A stretch of DNA of 32,013 nt, taken from Phycisphaerales bacterium (lineage in GTDB: Bacteria > Planctomycetota > Phycisphaerae > Phycisphaerales > UBA1924). Positions 25,001-32,013 of the stretch are shown in pieces. Every line of letters begins with the position of its first letter. The stretch's first letter is position 1. The position numbers and the translations under genes were made by a program. The notes below the pieces were generated by a model. That model made no database searches. It worked only from the letters and a program-made list of their open reading frames with translations, and was not told where the DNA came from. The stretch lies in assembly GCA_021732675.1 (NCBI GenBank), contig JAKFUN010000169.1, forward strand, positions 1-32,013, written 5' to 3'.

Positions 25001-25872
25001 ACCATGCCCTGCCCAAAGCCCCGTTCTTCGGCACGCGGGTGGTGAAGGGGATCGACCTGGACGAGGTCTATTCGTACATCAACCCGATCGCGCTCTTTCG
25101 CGGGCAGTGGCAGATCAAGAAGGGTGCCTTGAGCGACGCGGCCTACGAGGCCCTTCTGGAAGACCAGATTCAGCCGATCTTTGAGAAGCTGAAGGAGCAG
25201 TGCCGTCGCGATGGGGTATTGAAGCCCGAAGTTGTGTACGGCTACTTTCCGTGCAACAGCGATGGGGATGATCTGGTTATCTGGGCACCGGAGGGGAACT
25301 CGGCGGGGACCGCCTTGCCACCCAATACTGCGCCACCCGCGGCCAAGCTTCCTGCGGGCGTGCCATCTCGGCGCGAGCTCGAACGCTTCACCTTCCCGCG
25401 TCAGGCCGACAAGCGCCGCCTGTGCATTTCCGATTACTTCCGCCCAATCTCCAGCGGCCAGACCGACGTCATCGGTCTGCACTGCGTCACCGTCGGCACC
25501 GCCGCCAGTGAAGCGGCCCAGGCGCTCTTCAAGGCCAATCGCTATACGGATTACCTCTACCTGCACGGCCTAGGCGTGGAAACCGCCGAAGCCCTCGCCG
25601 AGTTCTGGCACAAGCGCATGCGTCAAGAGCTTGGTATCGCTGGCGAAGATTCGCCCGCGATCAAAGGCCTTTTCACGCAGCACTACCAGGGCAGCCGCTA
25701 CAGCTTTGGGTATCCGGCGTGCCCGAACATGAGTGACCAGGAAAAGCTCTTCCGGTTGCTGGATCCGTCGCGCATCGGCTGTCACCTGACCGAGAACTGG
25801 CAGATCGACCCCGAGCAGAGCACCAGCGCGATTGTCGTCCACCACCCCGAGGCCAAGTATTTCAACGTCTGA
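22036..25872 (+). CDS. metH: Cobalamin-dependent methionine synthase
   Basis: Hcy domain (LDGAMGTSIYAHDL, GGCCGTTPAHI), pterin-binding domain (GERMNASGSRAFKKLL), B12-binding DVHDIGKNLVDIIL, and C-terminal activation domain (RELERFTFPRQ...YRGSRYSFGYPACPN-like). Confidence 0.97.
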   Translation: MTSRFLSELRRRVLVLDGAMGTSIYAHDLSVEADYCGCENCTDILVKTRPDLIQSIHESFLAVGADAIETDTFGANELVLSEFGLQAECRALNKKGAEIARAACERFSTSDKPRFVLGSMGPGTRLITLGNTDWAGMLASYREQARGLLDGGVDAFIIETSQDLLQVKCAINALLEALGERGKTALDVPIMVSVTIETTGAMLLGTEIAAAAAALAEYPICSLGLNCATGPTEMAPHVQWLGKHWGAMGAPGRSALRADHVAGESEVSARRADLRRAGLPRVVSVVPNAGLPVLHEGRTEYPLQPQPFVDALVKMVAQNGVGIVGGCCGTTPAHIELLVKTVEEQQREMSRQGGTPGALSAPRAAEAVPPDAGVTSLYAVQEYRQDNSVLIIGERMNASGSRAFKKLLEAEDWDGIVSLAREQVRHDGAHVLDLNVDYAGRDNARDMAEIVKRVVRQVNVPLMLDSTQPATIEAGLRHAPGKCIINSANFEDGEHKFDAICALAKTYGAALVIGSIDEDKEASMARTADRKLAIAQRALERATNVHGMAPEDIMFDPLVLPISTGMESDRRSGLETIEGVRRIMQRFPQCQTTVGLSNCSFGLKPAARVVLNSVFLHELREAGLTSAIVHFSKILPRNKIDQTQWDAALDVIYDRRRGVAGGTVVGGTGLRTGASGDTALESGATKEVDPLQTFIGLFNDATLATTKKEAKTLTLEERLRAHIIDGEKEGVAETLALAREKYKPLDIINDHLLDGMKTVGDLFGSGQMQLPFVLQSAEVMKMAVAMLEPYMEKAGAGGKGSIVLATVKGDVHDIGKNLVDIILTNNGYTVHNIGIKQPIADILKAWREYHSDAIGLSGLLVKSVNVMEENLRELNEQGVNVPVLLGGAALTRHYCEGHLRGVYRGEVFYGRDAFDGLRTMDYIMAGQTATLTAEITDRQGKRTKAEEMIQQTRIEKLAKANAENQDTGWKPMPQAGEPKVRVRSDVGIDHALPKAPFFGTRVVKGIDLDEVYSYINPIALFRGQWQIKKGALSDAAYEALLEDQIQPIFEKLKEQCRRDGVLKPEVVYGYFPCNSDGDDLVIWAPEGNSAGTALPPNTAPPAAKLPAGVPSRRELERFTFPRQADKRRLCISDYFRPISSGQTDVIGLHCVTVGTAASEAAQALFKANRYTDYLYLHGLGVETAEALAEFWHKRMRQELGIAGEDSPAIKGLFTQHYQGSRYSFGYPACPNMSDQEKLFRLLDPSRIGCHLTENWQIDPEQSTSAIVVHHPEAKYFNV
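22790..22858. repeat. REPIN-like palindromic element A, in frame within metH
   Basis: Perfect 14-bp inverted ends GTAGGTCGGCTCTC (22790-22803)/GAGAGCCGACCTAC (22845-22858), each arm containing a hairpin (GTCGGCTC-GGA-GAGCCGAC on the right). 69 bp = 23 codons. Confidence 0.85.
24031..24090. repeat. REPIN-like palindromic element B, in frame within metH
   Basis: Inverted ends GGTGGCACCG/CGGTGCCACC; two hairpins GCACCGGTC-TCCG-GACCGGTGC and CACCGCTC-TGGA-GAGCGGTG. 60 bp = 20 codons. Confidence 0.85.
24933..24957. repeat. Single REP-like hairpin C, in frame within metH
   Basis: CACGGGCT-GGA-AGCCCATG with flanking CCAC; on the - strand GTGGCATGGGCTTCCAGCCCGTGTC, same 25-nt layout as elements A and B. 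Confidence 0.65.
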
Positions 25873-25882
25873 GCCGGTCCGG

Positions 25883-26248
25883 TCACTGCCGGCTGGCCAG
25901 GGCCAGCATGATGTCCGGCAGGTTGTGGTCAAACGAACCTCGGGTGAAGACCTGGTCGGCCCCGGCGTCGCGCGCTTGCTGCAATAGGTCTTTGGCCACG
26001 TGGGGGCCGAAGGCCAGTACCCGGATGGGGCGGGCACCCTCCTGAGCGATGGACTTGACCCGGGCAAGCATGGTCATGGCCTCGTCGGGCTTGTCCAGGT
26101 CGAGTAGCAGAGCCGAGACCGGGCTGTCGGCCAGGCGTGCCTCCAGCATCTCCAAGGAACGCACGGGCCGGGCCGGGAGGCCCAGAGAATCGGCGACGCC
26201 TTTGATCTTCGAGGCCCACAAAAGGTCCGCGGCGAGGTACAAAATCAT
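25883..26248 (-). CDS. Receiver-domain-like protein (stand-alone)
   Basis: MILYLAADLLWASKIKGVADSLGLPARPVRS...VSALLLDLDKPDEAMTMLARVKSIAQ...RVLAFGPHVAKDLLQQARDAGADQVFTRGSF: receiver-like alternation with an acidic LLLDLD, but an incomplete acidic pocket. Confidence 0.55.
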   Translation of the reverse strand: MILYLAADLLWASKIKGVADSLGLPARPVRSLEMLEARLADSPVSALLLDLDKPDEAMTMLARVKSIAQEGARPIRVLAFGPHVAKDLLQQARDAGADQVFTRGSFDHNLPDIMLALASRQ

Positions 26249-26446
26249 GTGTCATCGTTGGCCGGCTCGTGGCATCAGACCGTCCGCCCCGCACATTCCG
26301 ACCAAGTCGACATGGAAAACGCTTTCATGAGCGAAGAAATGCCTGGGGTGGTACGATGCAGCCCCCGGGGGGTGCGTACGGTGCGTTCATCGGGAGATTG
26401 ACCAGGTGTTCTCCAAGGGGGCACCGAAACACAGGAAGCACGACGA

Positions 26447-27832
26447 ATGAGCAGTGCAACGGCTTCGAAGAAAACAGGGAAGACCGCGGCGGCCAAGTCC
26501 CAAAAGGCTGGCGGTGGCCGCGGGGGCGAGGGCGTTCAGAACAGCCACCCCATCTTTACCGAGCTCGGGTTCTCGCCCGACGCCAACAACCTCTACCGGC
26601 AGACCGTCAGCTCGATGCTCCAGGCTGCGGACTTGATGAACCTTCCGCACCACCTCAAGATCATCCTGGCCCAGCCCAAGAACGAGATCATGGTGCACTT
26701 CCCCGTCCGCATGGATGACGGGGAGTTTCGCATGTTCAAGGGCTATCGCGTTCAGCACAACAACGCGCTGGGCCCCTACAAGGGCGGCCTCCGTTTTCAC
26801 CATGACGTCCACCTCGACGATGTCAAGAGCCTTGCCTTCTTGATGACGATGAAATGCTCGCTGGTGGGCGTCCCCTACGGCGGCGGCAAGGGTGGCATCA
26901 AGGTCGATCCTTACAAGCACAGCAAGAGCGAGATGGAGCGGATCGTCCGCCGCTTCACCGCGGCCATCGCCCACCAGATCGGGCCGGATTACGACATCCC
27001 CGCGCCGGACGTCGGTTCTAACGCCCAGCACATGGCCTGGATCGCCGATACCTACGCCTTTTTGTCCGAAGTTGGTGGTCGCCATCCCGAGGCGGTCATC
27101 ACCGGCAAGCCGGTAGAGTTCGGCGGATCGGTCGGGCGCGAAAAGGCTACCGGCCAGGGCGTCGTCGACACCCTCGCCGAGATGCTCCCCGAGATTGGCG
27201 TCGACATGAAGGGGTGCAAGGTCAGCATCCTGGGCTACGGCAACGTCGGCTCGTGGACCGGGCGGATTTTGCAGGATCGCGGGGCCAAAATCATCGCGGT
27301 CATGGATCACACCGGCGCGATCATGAACGATCACGGGATCGACGCCCACGCTCTGGCGCTGCACACCAGCAAGGTCGGAGGCGTGGCGGGCTTCAAGAAC
27401 GCCGACACGATCGACAAGACCGAGTTTTACTCGACCAAGGTGGATGTCTTTGTGCCCGCCGCCTTGGAGCAGATGATCCAGGAGCCCGAGGCGAAGATGC
27501 TCAACTGCAAGGTGGTCGCCGAGGGCGCCAACGCCCCGACCACACCGGCGGGCGAGCGCGTCCTCGAAGGCCGCGGGATCGAAGTGCTCCCGGCCATTCT
27601 CTGCAACGCCGGGGGAGTCACCGTCAGCTACTTCGAATGGGTGCAGAACCGCACCTTCCAGTCCTGGGATCTGGAGCACGTCGACACCGAGCTCAACAAG
27701 CACATGATCCGGGCAGCCGGACGCGTGCGCGACGCCCGCAAGAAGTACAAGTGCAACCTGCGCACCGCGGCGTATGTCGGGGCGCTGGAGCGCCTGCGAG
27801 CTGCCTACGAGATTCGCGGCTTGTTCCCGTAA
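26447..27832 (+). CDS. Glu/Leu/Phe/Val dehydrogenase
   Basis: Catalytic GGLRFHHDVHLDDVKSLAFLMTMKCSLVGVPYGGGKGGIKVDP and nucleotide-binding VSILGYGNVGSWTGRIL. Confidence 0.95.
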   Translation: MSSATASKKTGKTAAAKSQKAGGGRGGEGVQNSHPIFTELGFSPDANNLYRQTVSSMLQAADLMNLPHHLKIILAQPKNEIMVHFPVRMDDGEFRMFKGYRVQHNNALGPYKGGLRFHHDVHLDDVKSLAFLMTMKCSLVGVPYGGGKGGIKVDPYKHSKSEMERIVRRFTAAIAHQIGPDYDIPAPDVGSNAQHMAWIADTYAFLSEVGGRHPEAVITGKPVEFGGSVGREKATGQGVVDTLAEMLPEIGVDMKGCKVSILGYGNVGSWTGRILQDRGAKIIAVMDHTGAIMNDHGIDAHALALHTSKVGGVAGFKNADTIDKTEFYSTKVDVFVPAALEQMIQEPEAKMLNCKVVAEGANAPTTPAGERVLEGRGIEVLPAILCNAGGVTVSYFEWVQNRTFQSWDLEHVDTELNKHMIRAAGRVRDARKKYKCNLRTAAYVGALERLRAAYEIRGLFP

Positions 27833-27864
27833 GCCCCCTCGCACTCACCCTGAAACCCCACACC

Positions 27865-27890
27865 CGGCGGACCCCCCGCCGTTTTTTTTT
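27865..27890 (+). terminator. Rho-independent terminator after the dehydrogenase gene
   Basis: CGGCGG/CCGCCG stem followed by a run of nine T. Confidence 0.85.
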
Positions 27891-27928
27891 ATCCAGCCCA
27901 TGCGGGGGGCGCCATTTCGCCGAGCTGT

Positions 27929-28330
27929 TCAGTTGGGGGCCGCGGCTGGGGCTGCGGGCCCGAGCTGATGGCTCACCGGTTGGAGCGATTCAGAATCCGA
28001 AGCGAAGTGCCACGTCCAGGAGACGCCCAGGCGAGAGCCCTCCAGCGTGGCCCCTTCATACGACTTGGGCTCGATGGGAGCGTGGAGCGATAGAGTCGTT
28101 TGCCCTGGGGGCAGAATGGCCGCGTTGAGCGTCTGAGTACCCCGCTTTCCGGACACAACAATGGTCGCGCCGCGGACCAAAGCCCCCGAGTTGTGGATGA
28201 TCACCGTGTTGTCTACAACAGAGACGCGGAGCCCGCCGCCGATTTGAACTGCAACAAACATGAGCCCCGCGAAGAGAAGCACCAGAACGACAACAACAGT
28301 CACGAACGCGGATCGAATCGATACTCGCAT
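27929..28330 (-). CDS. Small membrane-anchored protein (family 'NSG', copy A)
   Basis: ATG 28330 with AGGA upstream; one TM helix (FVTVVVVLVLLFAGLMFVAVQIG); NTVIIHNSG...ATLEGSRLGVSWTWHF similar to the product of 30561-30938. Confidence 0.65.
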   Translation of the reverse strand: MRVSIRSAFVTVVVVLVLLFAGLMFVAVQIGGGLRVSVVDNTVIIHNSGALVRGATIVVSGKRGTQTLNAAILPPGQTTLSLHAPIEPKSYEGATLEGSRLGVSWTWHFASDSESLQPVSHQLGPAAPAAAPN

Positions 28331-28615
28331 ATGGATTTCCTGGGGCTGATCGACCTTCCATCCCTCACCGTTAGCGGGCGCTGCGTGAAAGCCCGTGCCT
28401 GATCGGCTGGACATTGTTATTATACTCAGGGTCAGGGTTTGTGCCCGGCCCTGGCCCCCCGCGGCCCCTCACCACTTTTGCCGAGGGAACTCGCTTCACG
28501 GGAGGTCATCGCGGGGATTGGTTTCTGACCCGCTCACAGTATGAACCGCCCAATCTTGTGGCACGGGCGTCCCGCCTGGGTCCCTCCATCCCTTCACTTC
28601 ATCCTGTGAGAGGCA

Positions 28616-29353
28616 CTAGTTGTACGCGAGGCAACTTGCCCACGTCGACTGGCCCAGCAACCAGGCCTTCTCGTCGCTGTACCCATCTTGCAGGTTCTGG
28701 GTTGCGAAAAGGCACGCGAACTGGCAACAGAGCTTCTCGATCTCCCTCGAGGCACCAAAGCCAATCGAGATGAACGGCACCGAAAAAAGCGGAACTCCAT
28801 CCGCCCCCGCGCACGTGCAGCTCGCGCCGAATCGCCCCGCGTCGCCTGAAGGTGCTTCCCCAGCGGCCAGTCCCACATTGGGCGAGCTTCGGAGCGATTC
28901 CATCTCCTGGGCGATGCGTTCCGGAGAGACCAGGCTCGCGACCATGAACTGGCGGCTGACACCCTGCGGGCCCGTCAGTTGCACCTTGGAGATGACGACG
29001 CCAACCCACCTGGGAGCTTCATCAGGCGAGTGCAGCTCGGCGAGGGCCAGGCTCCACTGGACCGATCCCACCCCGTCGCGGATGGCGGCAGGAAACTCAG
29101 CCACGACCAGTCGCTCGTCTGCGACGACAAGCACGCCAGCGTTCGCCCCCGTCGCATCTTCCAGCGTCAGCATCCCTCCCGGCACCTCGTAAGCGATATG
29201 CGTCGAGTCGGGGAGGCTGCTTGACACTTCCGCGCGAGTCTCGAGGGCGGGCTCCCGGGACCGATCGACCCCCACCTGGCCATGGGCGAGGGGGGGCACC
29301 ACCATCGAAAGCAACCAGAGGGCGGCTCGAAACGCTGGGAAAGATCGTGGCAT
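28616..29353 (-). CDS. Secreted Cys-rich protein of unknown function (copy A)
   Basis: ATG 29353 with GGAG upstream; signal peptide MPRSFPAFRAALWLLSMVVPPLAHGQ; C-terminal CTC...PFISIGFG...EKLCCQFAC...GYSDEKAWLLGQSTWASC matching the neighbour at 29737-30471. Confidence 0.72.
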   Translation of the reverse strand: MPRSFPAFRAALWLLSMVVPPLAHGQVGVDRSREPALETRAEVSSSLPDSTHIAYEVPGGMLTLEDATGANAGVLVVADERLVVAEFPAAIRDGVGSVQWSLALAELHSPDEAPRWVGVVISKVQLTGPQGVSRQFMVASLVSPERIAQEMESLRSSPNVGLAAGEAPSGDAGRFGASCTCAGADGVPLFSVPFISIGFGASREIEKLCCQFACLFATQNLQDGYSDEKAWLLGQSTWASCLAYN

Positions 29354-29736
29354 CGGAGGGCTCCTTTGAGGACTGGCCGGATGGCGTGCGGTGTGTGTGC
29401 CGCGCCATCGCTGATTCAACCCAACCCCAGCGGAGAGCATGATGACTGAGATTGGTTATCGCAATAGGGACTTTGCTTCACTTTGGCCAAGATGCCGTGT
29501 GCGGCCCGCGTCTTCCCCCTCAATAGAGAAGGCAAATCGGGCAGTCAGCCACCGAACTTCGCGCGAGAACGGCAAGGCGATGTCGAGACTTGAGGGGACG
29601 CTGCCGCGGATGAAGATGGGCAAAGTGCTAAGCGACCAAAACTCTACGGAAAAAGAAGCGCCGGCCATGGCGTGACCGGCTCTCCGAGGAGGCATCGTGC
29701 GAGCGTATTGAAGACGCTCGCGACGAAGACCGACGG

Positions 29737-30471
29737 TTAGGCGCAGAGCATGCAGGTGACCCACACGCCCTGTCCGACGAGCCAGGCTTCGGGGTAGCCG
29801 GCTCCGGTGTGGAGCGAGTTGCACCCGGCCGCGCACGCCAGGCCGCAACAGGCTTCTGCGACCGACGACGTGTTCCGAACTCCGATCACGAAGAAGGGCG
29901 CCCAGAAACGACCACCCAGGGGGCAGGCGGGGCAACTGCAGGAGGATCCCAGGCTGCGGGCGGCATTGGCCTCGGCCGAAGGAACCACTTCGACCCCGCT
30001 GGTGCTGCGAATGGCTTCGATGACTGACCAGGCGGTGTCGTCGGTGATGATGCTGGCCGCGCTGAAGGCGGTCACGATTCCGGCCGCGTCGACCAATCGC
30101 ACATTGGAGATCACGAGCCCAGCCACGATCGGCGAGCTGTCGGGGGTTAGAAGCGTCCCGCGAGCGACCGACCAGGTGACCGTGCCGCTCGCGTCGTTGA
30201 TGGCGGCTGGCAGATTGCTGGCGACCACTTCCTCGTCATTGATCAGGAACGCGCCCGTGGTGGCCCCGCTCGCGCTGCTCAGGGTGAGGGCTGACGCCGT
30301 CGCAAACGACGCCAGATAGGTGGAACTCCCGCAGCTGGCAGTGGGGGAGCCGATCGACACGCCGCTGGGCTGGGCAGTTTGAACACTCCCGACCTGGCCC
30401 AGGGCCAGCGAACTGAGCATCAAGCCCGCAGCCGCACACATCGCCCGAACACAAGCCATTGAGAATCGCAT
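29737..30471 (-). CDS. Secreted Cys-rich protein of unknown function (copy B)
   Basis: ATG 30471 with GGAG upstream; signal peptide MRFSMACVRAMCAAAGLMLSSLALGQ; C-terminal CSCPAC...PFFVIGVR...EACCGLACAAGC...GYPEAWLVGQGVWVTC. Confidence 0.75.
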   Translation of the reverse strand: MRFSMACVRAMCAAAGLMLSSLALGQVGSVQTAQPSGVSIGSPTASCGSSTYLASFATASALTLSSASGATTGAFLINDEEVVASNLPAAINDASGTVTWSVARGTLLTPDSSPIVAGLVISNVRLVDAAGIVTAFSAASIITDDTAWSVIEAIRSTSGVEVVPSAEANAARSLGSSCSCPACPLGGRFWAPFFVIGVRNTSSVAEACCGLACAAGCNSLHTGAGYPEAWLVGQGVWVTCMLCA

Positions 30472-30560
30472 GCACAGATCTCCTGGTCGCAAGAGGCGTG
30501 CCGCCCAAGTTCACACGAGCCTGGGCCGCACGCGAAAAGACAGCGGGTGAATGTCATACA

Positions 30561-30938
30561 TCAGGAAGAAAAGCGAGAATCTGGCCGAGTCGAGCACGTC
30601 GAGCTCGCGGGCGAACCAGGCAGCAAGAGAACCCAACACCACGGAATGCCCAGCCGGCGGCCTTCAATCGTGACGCTGCGAATCTCTCCCTGGGTCAACG
30701 TGCTTGGCAGCGGGTAGGCACTCACGCCTGGCTGGATCGGACCCCGGTAGATCTCGATAGAAGCGGGCAAAGCGGGAATCAGGATGCGGGCCGCGGCTAT
30801 CTTGCCTCCCGAGTTCTGAATCGTCAGTCGGCCAAGCTCCAAATTCGGAGACAGTCGCGAGTCAAGCAGAAGTCCAATCTGACGAAGCAGCCACCCGCAT
30901 GCCGTCGCCACAAATCGCCTCACTAGTCCAAACACCAT
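30561..30938 (-). CDS. Small protein (family 'NSG', copy B)
   Basis: ATG 30938 with GGGGGAG upstream; RLTIQNSGG...ILIPALPASIEIYRGPIQPG...VTIEGRRLGIPWCWVL similar to 27929-28330. Confidence 0.6.
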   Translation of the reverse strand: MVFGLVRRFVATACGWLLRQIGLLLDSRLSPNLELGRLTIQNSGGKIAAARILIPALPASIEIYRGPIQPGVSAYPLPSTLTQGEIRSVTIEGRRLGIPWCWVLLLPGSPASSTCSTRPDSRFSS

Positions 30939-31457
30939 TGGCTCCCCCTCGACGGTCAGCACCTCGCGGATCAAAATCCCCACACGGCGGCGTGATTGAC
31001 CTCCTCGTCGCGTTGTCTACGGCTTCATTCCTCACTCCATAAAACTCACTCCGGTGTGCTACTTCGCGGAAAAGTGCTAAGAATCTATCGGTACGTTTCG
31101 AGCGGAGTCTGCTGCGATCGCGCGTCGCCAACTTCGGGCGACAGCGTCTTCGCGGCCTGTGAGTACGATGCGGTTACAAGCCAGATTGCTGCGTGTGGTG
31201 TTACTGGCCACACAGGCGTGCCTTCACACCGCCGCACGGATTCTAACCCGTTGTCAACACGTTGCCACTACCCCCCGCGACGGCGAGAGTGTGCAAAACG
31301 CTAAAACCCAGAAATGTGGGTCTCCGGAACCGGGGAGGTGGGGCGGCGACGCACAGTTCTGGGTGACAAAGCCGATTCGCTCACGGAACCTTCTGGAAAT
31401 TGTTCCCCGCTTGAGGGGTGGCCTTTGGTCGGAAGGAGCGTCTGCGACGTCTGGGGC

Positions 31458-31475
31458 CCCGCAAACGCGGGCTAC
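31458..31475 (-). repeat. GTAG-headed REP-like hairpin at the 3' end of the phnZ-like gene
   Basis: - strand GTAG-CCCGC-GTTT-GCGGG; the TAG of GTAG is the stop codon of the overlapping CDS. Confidence 0.6.
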
Positions 31476-32013
31476 AGGGCCGTCTGATCGAGATACTTCG
31501 CGAAGTACTCGACCGAGGGCGTCTCAAGGTTCTCGATCTTGGCGGCGTCGTCCCAGCGGCGCAGGCGCACGGCGTCTTTGTAGTGCGGGTTGGCCTCAAA
31601 CTCTTGGCACTCGGCCTCGGACATCGGCCCACCCTGCAAGGCAAGGCTTTGGATGGAGGGAGGACTGAGGAGGGCCATGTAGCTGGGCTCGCGGGTGCAG
31701 AGGTAGCGTTTGGCGTCGACGTGCAGTTTCACAGGCTCAGAAACTTCGGCGGGGAAGTGCTTGACGAGCCACACCTGGCCGAGAATCTCGTGGCGATCGT
31801 CGATCCCCTGGTCGGGGGCGTCGTCGGGAAGGTCATGGAGCAGGTGGCCCACGTCGTGCAGCAAAGCCGCGGCGATGAGGGACGCGGGCGCACCCTCCTG
31901 CTCGCCGCGCAACGCGGCTTGCAGCCCATGCTCTGCCTGAGTGACGGCCTCGTGCCCGTATTGGGAGTTGCCCCGGTCTTTGAAGAGGGCAACGACTTTT
32001 TGAGAAATGGGGT
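31472..32013 (-). CDS. PhnZ-like HD-domain oxygenase (phosphonate-associated HD family), 5' truncated by window end
   Basis: Frame stays open to the window edge: SQKVVALFKDRGNSQYGHEAVTQAEHGLQAALRGEQEGAPASLIAAALLHDVGHLLHDLPD...VRLRRWDDAAKIENLETPSVEYF matches the phosphonate-associated HD family pattern. Confidence 0.8.
   Translation of the reverse strand, partial: PISQKVVALFKDRGNSQYGHEAVTQAEHGLQAALRGEQEGAPASLIAAALLHDVGHLLHDLPDDAPDQGIDDRHEILGQVWLVKHFPAEVSEPVKLHVDAKRYLCTREPSYMALLSPPSIQSLALQGGPMSEAECQEFEANPHYKDAVRLRRWDDAAKIENLETPSVEYFAKYLDQTAL

Noticed and set aside
25287-25370. Extra residues GTALPPNTAPPAAKLPAGVPS in MetH as a fourth palindromic insert
   Set aside because: Likely a clade-specific linker; no clear inverted repeat remains, so a decayed element cannot be supported.

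Overview
The window looks like a high-GC planctomycete (Phycisphaerae-like) chromosome; this lineage call is an inference from gene content and style. The first 13.3 kb hold the ribosomal protein/RNA polymerase cluster rplK-rplA-rplJ-rplL...rpoB-rpoC on the + strand. Between rplL and rpoB lie a UPF0175/PIN(DUF3368)-type toxin-antitoxin pair and a PEP-CTERM-like gene on the - strand. The TA pair is bracketed by a second, diverged copy of the rplL 3' end. Downstream are a BFD-like [2Fe-2S] protein, then a - strand unit consisting of a clear cobalamin riboswitch, a PEP-CTERM-like surface protein, a beta-propeller/dockerin-like secreted protein and a type-II pseudopilin-like protein. Further right are an Uup-type ABC-F ATPase, a TraB-like protein with an internal GspG-like segment, Cys-poor rpmE, B12-dependent metH, a receiver-like protein, a Glu/Leu-type dehydrogenase, two mirrored pairs of uncharacterised paralogs, and a truncated PhnZ-like HD oxygenase at the right edge. 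The strongest leads are: (1) the B12-riboswitch-controlled surface-protein operon; (2) three REP/REPIN-like palindromes carried in frame inside metH, with related GTAG-headed hairpins elsewhere in the window, one supplying the stop codon of the phnZ-like gene; (3) the TA module flanked by duplicated rplL 3' ends; (4) the TraB/GspG chimera; (5) the duplicated NSG/Cys-rich gene pairs; (6) a 53-aa hydrophobic small ORF between rpoB and rpoC that is missing from the ORF track. All identifications come from reading the sequence; no searches were run.
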